DNA from: UBA12191 sp009937185
GTDB taxonomy: Bacteria > Planctomycetota > UBA8108 > UBA1146
DNA: 64,000 nucleotides
Reading direction: 5' to 3'
Assembly (NCBI GenBank): GCA_938075155.1
Contig: CALJGL010000009.1
Location: 1 to 64,000 of the forward strand
Positions 25,788-34,109 of this stretch are shown one piece after another. The translations under genes and the position numbers were made by a program. Within the stretch, counting starts at the first letter, position 1. Each line of letters begins with the position of its first letter. The notes under the pieces were generated by a model, which did no database searches, was not told the DNA's origin, and worked only from the letters and a program-made list of their open reading frames with translations.

Positions 25788-27065
25788 TCAGATGTGGCCT
25801 AAGAGGGGTGGCGTCGTGGCTCCGGGTCTTTCCATCACGAACTGGGCATCTCCGATGGTTCTTTCCGCGAACCCTCCCTCGCAGTAAGACAGATAAAAGT
25901 CCCACATCCGCATGAACTTGTTATCCAGTCCGAGTTCCATTGCTCCATCGAGGCGAGCGTGAACATTGGCTCTCCACTCGGCGAGAGTACGGACGTAATG
26001 GGAGCCGATTTCTTCAAGATGCACGAGTCGTAGATCGGAGCTGGCAGAGGCGGCGGTGAGCAGAGCAGATACCGAGGGGATGCAGGAACCGGGGAAGATA
26101 TACCTTTTGATAAAATCAACTTCTCTGGAAGCCGTCTCGAATCGGTGATCTTGAATCGTAATGCTTTGAAGGGCGAGTCGGCCTCCTGGACGAAGCAGTT
26201 CGCTACATCTATTCCAAAAGGTTTTGAATTGGTTTTTCCCGATGGCTTCGATCATTTCGACACTGACCAGTTTGTCGTAGACACCATCTAGTTTCCGGTA
26301 GTCTTCAAGACGAAGGTCGATTCGATCTTGAAGACCCGCCTCGTCGATCCGTTTTCTGGCCATATCATGTTGTTCGCGTGAGATTGTCGTGGTTGTAACC
26401 TTGCAGCCGTATTTGCTCGCGGCATGAATCGCCATTCCTCCCCAGCCCGTGCCAATCTCTAGAAGATGGTCTTCTGGCTTGAGGTAGAGCTTTCTGCACA
26501 GTCGATCCATTTTCTCGATGCTGGAGTCCTCCAAGCTTGAAGTGGAGTCCTCAAATATGCCGCATGAGTAGCACATGGTTGGATCGAGCATCATCTGGAA
26601 AAACTCATTCGACAGGTCGTAGTGTGCGGAGATGTTTCTTTGGGCTCCTTTAAGGGAGTTCCAGTTAAAAAGGTGATATCCCCAGAGGAAGGGCTTCGAA
26701 AGCCACTGCCAACCCCCATCGATCGAATCGAGAGAATCTAAGTTTCGGGCCAGAATACGAATGACGGCGGTGAGATCGGGAGTATTCCACCATTCCTGAA
26801 TATAGGCTTCTGCGGATCCGACAGATCCGCGTAAAAGAGTGTTTCTGTAGAATCTGGAATCGGTGATGCAAATAGTGGCTTCGAGAGAATCTTCGGAAGC
26901 GGATCCAAATGTGTGGGTATCAGGTCCATCTACGATATGTAAAAGACCCAGTTTGATAGAGGAGAGCGTCTTGAGAACAAGGTGACGAGCCAGGCCACCC
27001 CCGGAGCGATTTTGAGAAACTCTATGATGAGATTTTGAGTGGTTTTTGTCTTCTATCGTACTCAT
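25788..27065 (-). CDS. Cyclopropane-fatty-acyl-phospholipid synthase-family methyltransferase (first copy)
   Basis: This 425-residue protein has the full Cfa layout. An N-terminal lipid-binding region is followed by the active-site segment TMCYSCGIFE, whose Cys matches the E. coli Cfa catalytic-region Cys. The SAM site is LLEIGTGWGGMAIHAASKYG. YDKLVSVEMIEAIGKNQF and FIKRYIFPGSCIPS follow. It would transfer a methylene or methyl group from SAM to an unsaturated acyl chain. It overlaps the DUF1365 gene by 4 bp and is the last gene of the leftward operon. Confidence 0.92.
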   Translation of the reverse strand: MSTIEDKNHSKSHHRVSQNRSGGGLARHLVLKTLSSIKLGLLHIVDGPDTHTFGSASEDSLEATICITDSRFYRNTLLRGSVGSAEAYIQEWWNTPDLTAVIRILARNLDSLDSIDGGWQWLSKPFLWGYHLFNWNSLKGAQRNISAHYDLSNEFFQMMLDPTMCYSCGIFEDSTSSLEDSSIEKMDRLCRKLYLKPEDHLLEIGTGWGGMAIHAASKYGCKVTTTTISREQHDMARKRIDEAGLQDRIDLRLEDYRKLDGVYDKLVSVEMIEAIGKNQFKTFWNRCSELLRPGGRLALQSITIQDHRFETASREVDFIKRYIFPGSCIPSVSALLTAASASSDLRLVHLEEIGSHYVRTLAEWRANVHARLDGAMELGLDNKFMRMWDFYLSYCEGGFAERTIGDAQFVMERPGATTPPLLGHI

Positions 27066-27871
27066 GAGTTCTTTGCCTTCTCTTCTGCGCGACTTCCGTC
27101 TGTTTCTGCGTTCGGATGAGGGATATACGGGACTCCCCGCAGTTTCAGTTTAGTCGCTTGCCAATAAATGGCCAGCCAGCCTGCCAGTGTGACACAGGGA
27201 TTTCTAAACAATACCTTTGTCATCATTGAACTACTCCAGGGCCAACGTTGACCCTCTAGTTTTACGTCGAAAACTTTTTTTCCCTCTGAAAAATTTTGCA
27301 TCCAAACAGAGAGCGTCTTGCCCGGTTCGGTGAAACCCCAGTCATACACATGATCCATCTTGAAGAATGGAGATACATGAAACTGTTTTTCAAACCTGTT
27401 ATGGGTGAATTGGTCTGTGAGGGGAGCTTTCCTCTGATCGGTGACGTATGCATGACGTTCAAGCCACGGAGTATTTGTGATTTCAGAGACAACCGCTTCA
27501 AGCTTTTCTCCACTGCTGTCGAAGCAGTAGTAAAAAGAGACAGGGTTGAAAATGTATCCGAAATACCTGGGATGGGTTAAAAGTCTTACGGGACCCTCTG
27601 GTCGAAAACCTATCTCTGCATTCACCTTGTCCTTGACGACCTCTTTGAGAGGACGACTGGGGTCACCCATGTAATCTGATCTCTTGTAGCTGACGATGTT
27701 CGAGGCTTCGTGTGACCAAAGTGGGTGTTGGCCAAACAAGATGGGGATCTCATCTAGATCTAAATAGAGGTGGTGAATTTTGTATGTGAATTTTATTTTC
27801 TTGGGTGTGTAGCGATCGTGTTCCACATGACCCACATAAATGGCACTGGCAAAATCTCCGTTAGATTCCAT
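27062..27871 (-). CDS. DUF1365 family protein
   Basis: The start is ATG 27871, with GAGGAG 8 bp upstream, giving 269 residues. Family motifs include an IYVGHVEHDRYTPKKIKFTY opening, DLDEIP, PVRLLTHPRYFGYIFNPVSF, an EITNTPWLERHAYV stretch and the KVLFRNPCVTLAGWLAIYWQ membrane-like segment. DUF1365 is of unknown biochemical function. It almost always lies next to a COG2907 flavoprotein and a Cfa-like methyltransferase, exactly as here. It overlaps both neighbours. Confidence 0.92.
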   Translation of the reverse strand: MESNGDFASAIYVGHVEHDRYTPKKIKFTYKIHHLYLDLDEIPILFGQHPLWSHEASNIVSYKRSDYMGDPSRPLKEVVKDKVNAEIGFRPEGPVRLLTHPRYFGYIFNPVSFYYCFDSSGEKLEAVVSEITNTPWLERHAYVTDQRKAPLTDQFTHNRFEKQFHVSPFFKMDHVYDWGFTEPGKTLSVWMQNFSEGKKVFDVKLEGQRWPWSSSMMTKVLFRNPCVTLAGWLAIYWQATKLKLRGVPYIPHPNAETDGSRAEEKAKNS

Positions 27872-29141
27872 GAGAAAACTCCTCAAGGTTTCTATTGAAC
27901 TTTTTCGCGACTCTCAGTGCGCTATTTACGCCATCCTCATGAAAACCATTGGCCCAATAGGCACCACAGAAATGAACACCCGCAATCCCATCGATCTCAT
28001 GGTGACGATTTTGCGCAGAAATAGCGCTGTTGCTAAAGAGAGGATGCTCGTAGACCATTTTCTCAATAATGCAGTCCGGATCAATTTGAACGTCGGTGCC
28101 TACGCACTGATCGTTGAGAGTGACGACGTAATCTACGGGTGCGTCGTTGAATCCCTGAAGACTGTTCATCCAGTAGTTCACTTGAATATCTTGTTTATTA
28201 TCAGAGGTTCTGACGTTCCAAGCTGCCCGGGCATTAGGAGCGGATGGCAGCCAACGCGAGTCATGATGAAGAGTTGTGGGGTTCGTGGAGAAACGAAAAC
28301 AACTCAGTATTTCCGTTTCTTTCTCGGTGGAGTCACCCAGTAATCGAAGAGCTTGGTCACCATGACAAGCCAAAATGACTCGATCGAAAGTGTGTTCTTC
28401 GCCACTTGCCGTTGTCAGTATTACCTCGGCACCGGATCTATTTATCGATTGAACAGGGCAATTGAGCCGAATCTTATCTCGAAATGGTGCAGTCATGGGA
28501 TCTATGTATGCACTGGATCCACCGACGACAGTTCTCCAGACAGGACGATCGCTTAATTGCAGAAAGCCATGATTGTCAAAAAAGCGTATCAGCGATAAAA
28601 GTGGATAATCACGGATCTGGTCAAGCGGAGTTGACCACACTGCTGAAGCCATGGGTATGAGATGGTCATCGATAAACGCTTTGGGAAAACGATTTTCATC
28701 GAGCCAGGTTCCTAAAGTGACATCTGCATCCAATGTTCGAAGGAGATCAGGTGCCATTTTATAAAATCTTAGGATCCCTCTTATCATGTTCCAAAAACGT
28801 TTTCTGAGAAGATTCGATGGACGTGCTAGAAGTCCTTTTAGATCGGTAGCATTGTATTCAAAACCGGAATCCGAATTGAAGACACTGAATGACATGTTTG
28901 ATTCGCGACTTTTGACACCGAGTCGGTCGAAGATTTCTACGAGATTTGGGTAGGTTTTTTCATTAAAGATAATGAACCCAGTGTCGACGGCGCGCGTCCC
29001 TGTTTCTTCTTGGACATCGATGGTGTGTGTATGCCCGCCGATATAGCTGCCCGCCTCAAACACTGATATATCATTCCCACGGTTCAACAGGCGAGCGCAG
29101 ACTAGGCCCGAGATTCCGGAGCCAACGATGCCTATTCTCAT
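27861..29141 (-). CDS. FAD-dependent amine-oxidase-like protein (COG2907)
   Basis: This 426-residue protein has an N-terminal dinucleotide-binding motif (IGIVGSGISGLVCARLL) with an acidic strand end (VFEAGSYIGGHTHT). IIFNEKTYPNLVEIFDRLGV and GVHFCGAYWANGFHEDGVNSAL follow near the C-terminus. This is the COG2907 flavoprotein of DUF1365/Cfa clusters. It may oxidise or desaturate a methylated acyl chain (inference). It overlaps the desaturase by 4 bp and DUF1365 by 11 bp. Confidence 0.92.
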   Translation of the reverse strand: MRIGIVGSGISGLVCARLLNRGNDISVFEAGSYIGGHTHTIDVQEETGTRAVDTGFIIFNEKTYPNLVEIFDRLGVKSRESNMSFSVFNSDSGFEYNATDLKGLLARPSNLLRKRFWNMIRGILRFYKMAPDLLRTLDADVTLGTWLDENRFPKAFIDDHLIPMASAVWSTPLDQIRDYPLLSLIRFFDNHGFLQLSDRPVWRTVVGGSSAYIDPMTAPFRDKIRLNCPVQSINRSGAEVILTTASGEEHTFDRVILACHGDQALRLLGDSTEKETEILSCFRFSTNPTTLHHDSRWLPSAPNARAAWNVRTSDNKQDIQVNYWMNSLQGFNDAPVDYVVTLNDQCVGTDVQIDPDCIIEKMVYEHPLFSNSAISAQNRHHEIDGIAGVHFCGAYWANGFHEDGVNSALRVAKKFNRNLEEFSHGI

Positions 29142-30079
29142 ACTAACCTTGATGATTCTCTAACACTCTTTGGAATGGGTTTCAGATTCTTCACCAAGCC
29201 AAGGCATGAGAGCGTCCAGAGAATGTAGTAGGTGATATCAATTTCCCACCAGTAAAACCCTTGACGGACTGTGTGTTGATAGTGGTGGTGGTTATTGTGC
29301 CAACCCTCTCCAAGTGTCAGAAGGGAGAGGATGAAGTTATTCCTACTATCGTCGCCGGTGGTGTATCGACGCGATCCCCAGCGGTGAGCCAGGGAATTAA
29401 TGGTAAATGTGCCGTGCCACAATAGAACAGTGGAGACGAACCCTGACCACACTAGCATCTGCCAACCATTCGTTCCGAATTCCGGATTGTAGGTTTCGAG
29501 ACCCCAGCCGAGCAGGAAGCAAAATCCCCAATAGGCGATTGGGACGACGTAATCATATCTGTCGAGGAATCTTAACTCAGGAAATCGATTCAAGTCTTTG
29601 ACGAGATGATCTTTGGTACTGAAATTTTTATCAGCAAGGAACCAAAGCACGTGACTCCACCAAAAACCGTCTTGCTTTGGAGAATGAGAATCCGGCGGAT
29701 CGTCACTGTGTTGATGATGATGGCGATGATGGGAGGCCCACCATATCGGTCCCCTTTGAGCGGAACTTGCTCCTAAAGTTGCACCAAGGAATTGAACGAT
29801 TCTGCCAGTTTGAAAAGACCTATGAGAGAAGTAGCGATGATAAAACCCTGTGATCCCAAACATTCTGATGTAATAGAAGAAAACACAAAACCCGACAGCG
29901 ATGGGGCTCACTCCTACCCAAAATATGGCAATGAGAGCGAGATGGCTTAGCCAAAAAGGGCTGGAACGAATCCAGTCGATGTGACGAGGGTTTTCTTCGG
30001 AAGACTCTATAAAAGTGGAATTATCCAGAGCTGCCTTTAGGTGGTAACTCAGTTTCCTACTTAAAGTCTTAACTATCAT
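29138..30079 (-). CDS. Membrane fatty-acid (acyl-CoA/acyl-lipid) desaturase
   Basis: This 313-residue protein starts at ATG 30079 with GGAG upstream. Three His boxes of the di-iron delta-9 desaturases are intact: HRYFSH, HHRHH and HNNHH. They sit between hydrophobic helices (FWLSHLALIAIFWVGVSPIAV; YVVPIAYWGFCFLLGWG). It introduces a cis double bond, producing the substrate that Cfa-like methyltransferases modify. That fits its place within this operon. Confidence 0.93.
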   Translation of the reverse strand: MIVKTLSRKLSYHLKAALDNSTFIESSEENPRHIDWIRSSPFWLSHLALIAIFWVGVSPIAVGFCVFFYYIRMFGITGFYHRYFSHRSFQTGRIVQFLGATLGASSAQRGPIWWASHHRHHHQHSDDPPDSHSPKQDGFWWSHVLWFLADKNFSTKDHLVKDLNRFPELRFLDRYDYVVPIAYWGFCFLLGWGLETYNPEFGTNGWQMLVWSGFVSTVLLWHGTFTINSLAHRWGSRRYTTGDDSRNNFILSLLTLGEGWHNNHHHYQHTVRQGFYWWEIDITYYILWTLSCLGLVKNLKPIPKSVRESSRLV

Positions 30080-30137
30080 GATCGATCTCCGGGCTGTTGT
30101 TTAGTATTGATATCGTGAGGGTAACCAATTGGTGTGC

Positions 30138-31166
30138 TTATTTCTTCAATAAGAAGTGGGAAACGCCCCATTGGTGACCGTTCTGGTAACCAAATAGTTC
30201 AGAGCATGCGATGAAGAAGATTTTCCACCTTTGAAACCAGACTTTTGCCAATCTGGATCCATACGTACTTTGGAGAATAGGCATGATCTCCGCTTTACGG
30301 GTGTTCATATGCTCAAGCCAGTGATCTGAAGTTCTTTGGTAATGAGTCCCATTTACAAACCAAGAGGATTCGAGAGAAAGAGGAACATCTAAGCGATCAA
30401 AGATGTGATGACTTGGCATCATTCCGCCCGAGAAAAAATGTTGAGCCATCCACTCGTCGTCATTTTCTTTGAGGAAGTGATAAGCATAGATTCTGTGACT
30501 GAAGACATGGAGAAACAGTTTTGCATTCTCCGTCATGACGTTTTCTAGTTTGCCAATTAGAAGTTCCCAGTTTTTCATGTGTTCGAACATTTCGATTGAA
30601 ATGATGCGATCGAATTGACCTTCAGGTTCGAAATCGTTCATGTCGCACGTGATGACTGTCAGATTCTTAAGACCGCGCGATTCAGCTTGAGAGTCAATAT
30701 ACGCTTTTTGAGAAGAAGAATTGCTGACCGAAAGCACCGAGGAGTCGGGGTATTGCTCAGCCATCCATAAAGAAAGTGATCCCCAGCCGCACCCCAGTTC
30801 AAGAATACTCATCCCGTTCTCGATTTGAGCTCTTTGGCAACTGAGGGTGAGCATTGCGGTTTCAGCTTCGTCGAGAGTTGTATTTGAGTTTTCATAATAG
30901 CAACTGGAGTATTTTCGGTGTTTTCCTAATACTTCACCAAAGAATACTTCGGGTACTTCATAGTGTTGCTCATTAGCGAGTTCTGGGACTTCCGCAATAG
31001 AGGCTTCTCGCATGGAGTCGACGAATCTGCCGAGAGAGTTGAAGTGGTTTCCCGTTGCCTCATGCTGTGCTTCAAGCAGGCGTTCTTTGACAAGGTTTTT
31101 TACGCCCCAGCGAATAAGGGGATCTGGAAAGACGCCTTTTTCAGCCAGTTCGATCATTATCGACAT
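30138..31166 (-). CDS. Cyclopropane-synthase-like SAM methyltransferase (second copy)
   Basis: The start is ATG 31166 with AAGGA upstream, giving 342 residues. It has the Cfa-type active-site region KYSSCYYEN and SAM motif ILELGCGWGSLSLWMAEQYP. IISIEMFEHMKNWE and a C-terminal HWLEHMNTRKAEI region follow. It is shorter and clearly divergent from the other copy in the same operon, lacking part of the N-terminal lipid-binding domain. Two such enzymes in one operon suggest two steps or two substrates. It is the first gene of the leftward unit. Confidence 0.88.
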   Translation of the reverse strand: MSIMIELAEKGVFPDPLIRWGVKNLVKERLLEAQHEATGNHFNSLGRFVDSMREASIAEVPELANEQHYEVPEVFFGEVLGKHRKYSSCYYENSNTTLDEAETAMLTLSCQRAQIENGMSILELGCGWGSLSLWMAEQYPDSSVLSVSNSSSQKAYIDSQAESRGLKNLTVITCDMNDFEPEGQFDRIISIEMFEHMKNWELLIGKLENVMTENAKLFLHVFSHRIYAYHFLKENDDEWMAQHFFSGGMMPSHHIFDRLDVPLSLESSWFVNGTHYQRTSDHWLEHMNTRKAEIMPILQSTYGSRLAKVWFQRWKIFFIACSELFGYQNGHQWGVSHFLLKK

Positions 31167-31226
31167 GAGAGATCCTTCTGTTGGAGGTTTTGGACGAGCC
31201 GGATGATACGAAGAACTGATCATCGG

Positions 31227-31250
31227 GCAAGTCAAGAAATCGGGACTTGC
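31227..31250. promoter_or_regulatory. Inverted repeat in divergent promoter region of the lipid cluster
   Basis: GCAAGTC (31227-31233) and GACTTGC (31244-31250) are perfect 7-bp arms in the 137-bp gap between the two divergent transcription units. The spacer contains AAATCG, shared with the repeats upstream of the CarH-like regulator. It is a candidate operator. Confidence 0.4.
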
Positions 31251-31303
31251 TAGACATTTACTCGAAAGACCCTCAATTTAACTTTTTGTAAAAGGAGACA
31301 GGC

Positions 31304-31894
31304 ATGACCATTTCTGTTTTGAGATCCTTGGTCCTTTATTACACGGGCTGGTTCGGAGCGATTGTTTATGCTTCGCGAGGCGAACCTGAGTTGGCGACTG
31401 CGATTATCGGAGTCGTTGTGTTGTTTGGCTTCCTAAATGGAGGCTTGACTGAAGTCTATCTCGGAATTCTTGCGATAATGTTGGGAATGGCCGTAGAAAA
31501 TATCTTAATAACGATTGGCGCGACCTCTTATCCTGAGAGTTCTTATCTATCTTGGTCTGGCTTTGTTCCCTTTTGGATGCTTCTCCTTTGGCCACTTATC
31601 ATGCGAACTCTTGCTGTAGGTGAATGCCTTGGGTGGATAAGAGGGAAGTGGGTTATCGCAGCCCTGCTAGGTGGAGTAGGTGGGGGATTGGCTTATCTCG
31701 GAGGAACCAAATTTGGGGCTCTAGAGTTTCCCTCAAGCCAGATGTATTCAGTGGTCACGATTGGTTTGGCCTGGGCAGTAGTTTTTCCTCTTACGATTAA
31801 ATTCCGAATGTTCTTTGAAGCTTCTTTGTTCAATCCTGGAAAGCCTGCAATGAATGACTCCACTAAGAACCTAGATTCAGGAGACACCGAATGA
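31304..31894 (+). CDS. DUF2878-family membrane protein
   Basis: This 196-residue hydrophobic protein has about five membrane segments and the family-typical GGLAYLGGTKFGAL near residue 130. It starts at ATG 31304 with GGAGA upstream and overlaps the DUF1295 gene by 4 bp. DUF2878 genes are usual companions of the DUF1365/COG2907/Cfa/DUF1295 cluster. The function is unknown. Confidence 0.8.
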   Translation: MTISVLRSLVLYYTGWFGAIVYASRGEPELATAIIGVVVLFGFLNGGLTEVYLGILAIMLGMAVENILITIGATSYPESSYLSWSGFVPFWMLLLWPLIMRTLAVGECLGWIRGKWVIAALLGGVGGGLAYLGGTKFGALEFPSSQMYSVVTIGLAWAVVFPLTIKFRMFFEASLFNPGKPAMNDSTKNLDSGDTE

Positions 31895-32709
31895 ATGATT
31901 TTATTTCCAGTCTTGGTCCCATTTCTTCTGCAGTATGGGGTTGGCTCATCATTGCCGTGTTCATGCACTTTCTTTGGATGTGGCAAAAAAAGACAGGGCG
32001 TGCAGGCTTTGTCGATGTGGCGTGGTCAATAGGTACGGGTCTCATGGCAGTGGGTTTTTGCTTAGTGGGATCAGGGGACCCTCAGCGAAGAATCATTTTA
32101 GGAGTATTGATGGGGCTTTGGGGGCTTCGATTGGCGGTGCATCTATGGAAGCGCCTCGGCAGAGAGGGAGAGGACGGTCGCTACGAAAGTTACAGACAGG
32201 AACATGGGCAACAAAAAGCAGACCGCTTTTACATGATTTTCTTCCAGTTCCAGGCCATTTTTGCACTCATTTTCGCCAGCCCAATTCTCGTCGCTGCGTT
32301 TACTCCACCAAACATCGAGATCCAGCTTTTGGATTATCTGGGTATTGGGATTTGGATTTTGGCTCTTGCTGGAGAAACATTGGCAGATAACCAGTTGGAA
32401 AGATTTCGGAAAAATCCCGAAAATAGGGGAGAAGTATGTCGTATTGGACTTTGGAAATATTCACGTCATCCGAATTACTTTTTTGAGTGGACTCATTGGT
32501 TTGCATACGTGGCAATTGGCTGGCATGGGGATTGGCGATTTTTCACTTTGATCGGTCCCGTTGCGATGTTGATTTTCTTATTCAGAATTACAGGGATTCC
32601 GATTACAGAAAAACAGGCTTTGAAAAGCAGGGGTGAAAAATACAAGAGGTATCAAGAAGAGGTCAGTGTTTTCATTCCCTGGCCACCTAAGAATACAAAG
32701 CAAAAATAG
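31891..32709 (+). CDS. DUF1295 / steroid 5-alpha-reductase-like membrane protein
   Basis: This 272-residue protein has several membrane helices. The C-terminal signature of the DUF1295/ICMT-like fold is present: LAGETLADNQLERFRKNPEN, RIGLWKYSRHPNYFFEWTHW and ITGIPITEKQALKSRGEKYKRY. Such proteins are predicted NADPH-dependent reductases of lipid double bonds or small methyltransferase-like enzymes. It completes the lipid-modification cluster on the rightward side. Confidence 0.9.
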   Translation: MNDFISSLGPISSAVWGWLIIAVFMHFLWMWQKKTGRAGFVDVAWSIGTGLMAVGFCLVGSGDPQRRIILGVLMGLWGLRLAVHLWKRLGREGEDGRYESYRQEHGQQKADRFYMIFFQFQAIFALIFASPILVAAFTPPNIEIQLLDYLGIGIWILALAGETLADNQLERFRKNPENRGEVCRIGLWKYSRHPNYFFEWTHWFAYVAIGWHGDWRFFTLIGPVAMLIFLFRITGIPITEKQALKSRGEKYKRYQEEVSVFIPWPPKNTKQK

Positions 32710-32886
32710 AAATCCTTGAAATAGCTATTTCTGATCAATTGCATTGATTACAGAGGTTTAAAGGACATCTACAATTGAACCGCTAAAGGTGTCGAGTTCC
32801 TGAAGAATTCTCTCCCCTTGATGATAGAGCATTAGTGATTCACTCTGTCGAAGTAAGAGATTCATGAAGGCGAAAGGTGGAGAGAA

Positions 32887-33318
32887 GTGATAGGCAATAC
32901 CGAAAAAATTTACCCCCTATGGGGAAATCTAGGTCTACTCGTTCTTAGACTCTTTGTCGCGTATCTTGTTATTGAAGCAGGTTATGGCAAGCTCTTTACC
33001 GAGGGCCGAATCGAAGGATTCTCGGGTTATCTGACCTCATTAGGAGTGCCGTTCCCATTGATCTCCGCTTATCTGGCGGCCTTGACCGAGTTTTTCGCAC
33101 CGATGTTTTATGTGATCGGTTTTGGAACACGTCTCGCAAGCATTCCTCTGGCGGTGACTTTTGCAGTGGCTACCTTTGTGGCGCACGGCGAAGATGTCAT
33201 GGCTCTGAACTACTCCGAATTTGGGATACCCCTTGGGATTCTGATCAGCTGTCTCGTCATTCTCATCTATGGAGCAGGATCATTTTCCGTTGGAGGATCA
33301 GCGGATCAAGAAGAGTAA
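32887..33318 (+). CDS. DoxX-family membrane protein
   Basis: This 143-residue protein starts at GTG 32887 with a GGTGGAGA ribosome site. Four hydrophobic segments and the DoxX pattern are visible (LVLRLFVAYLVIEAGYGKLF, YLAALTEFFAPMFYVIGF, RLASIPLAVTFAVATF). The role is generally unknown, though some members are linked to redox or sulfur metabolism. The 177-bp gap before it contains no gene. Confidence 0.85.
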   Translation: MIGNTEKIYPLWGNLGLLVLRLFVAYLVIEAGYGKLFTEGRIEGFSGYLTSLGVPFPLISAYLAALTEFFAPMFYVIGFGTRLASIPLAVTFAVATFVAHGEDVMALNYSEFGIPLGILISCLVILIYGAGSFSVGGSADQEE

Positions 33319-33366
33319 CTTCTATATAGAGGTGATCTGGTCAGTCGGCAGAGATGACTTTGGAAG

Positions 33367-34062
33367 TCAGGAAGTGCAATCTCTAGGGCCATACTCTTTC
33401 AAGTAATCCAGCATTCGATTTCGGATACTGTCGTCGATATAAACAGTTCCAGCAATTTCCTTGAGATGTAAGTAATCGAGAACTTGTTGGATCTGGACGA
33501 TGGCAAGGCATGGCATTGAAAACTCTTCTGAGAGTTGATCCAGGGCTGCCCGGTGGTCGGTTCCGCGTTCTCTTCTATCCACAGAAATCATGAGTCCGGC
33601 GAGTTGGACATCGCCACAAGCCATAAGTTTAGGGACTGTTTCTCTGATTGAAGTTCCTGCAGTGGTTACGTCTTCAACAATGAGGACTCTGTCGCCGTCC
33701 TGTGGGATACACCCCACCAGTGATCCACCTTCGCCATGATCTTTGACTTCTTTTCGGTCAAAACAGAATCCGCAATCGATGCCATGTTCGCGAGCAAGGT
33801 TTGTTGAGATTGCGGCCGCCAGAGGTATGCCTTTGTAAGCGGGGCCGAAAAGGATATCGAACTTGTTAGGAAATTGGCTGGCAATCGCATGGGCGTAAAA
33901 AGAGGCGAAGCATTCAAGTTGTGATCCAGTTCTCACCATTCCGGTATTCACGAAATAGGGAGTACTTCTGCCGCTTTTTGTTGTGAAATCACCAAAGCGA
34001 AGAACTTCGCAATTCACGAGGAATTCAATGAAGTCCATTTGCATTTCTGAAAGGTTTCTCAT
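33367..34062 (-). CDS. pyrE: Orotate phosphoribosyltransferase
   Basis: This 231-residue protein converts orotate and PRPP to OMP in de novo pyrimidine synthesis. Seen are the N-terminal FGDFTTKSGRSTPYFVNTG, the FGPAYKGIPLA loop, FDRKEVKDHGEGGSLVG and the PRPP-binding VLIVEDVTTAGTSIRE. The length is slightly above the usual 210-215 because of the C-terminal extension. The gene stands alone. Confidence 0.95.
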   Translation of the reverse strand: MRNLSEMQMDFIEFLVNCEVLRFGDFTTKSGRSTPYFVNTGMVRTGSQLECFASFYAHAIASQFPNKFDILFGPAYKGIPLAAAISTNLAREHGIDCGFCFDRKEVKDHGEGGSLVGCIPQDGDRVLIVEDVTTAGTSIRETVPKLMACGDVQLAGLMISVDRRERGTDHRAALDQLSEEFSMPCLAIVQIQQVLDYLHLKEIAGTVYIDDSIRNRMLDYLKEYGPRDCTS

Positions 34063-34109
34063 AGTGCCGCTCTAGTTCTCTTCAGGGCTTTAGTCAGCAT
34101 AAGTTCGAC

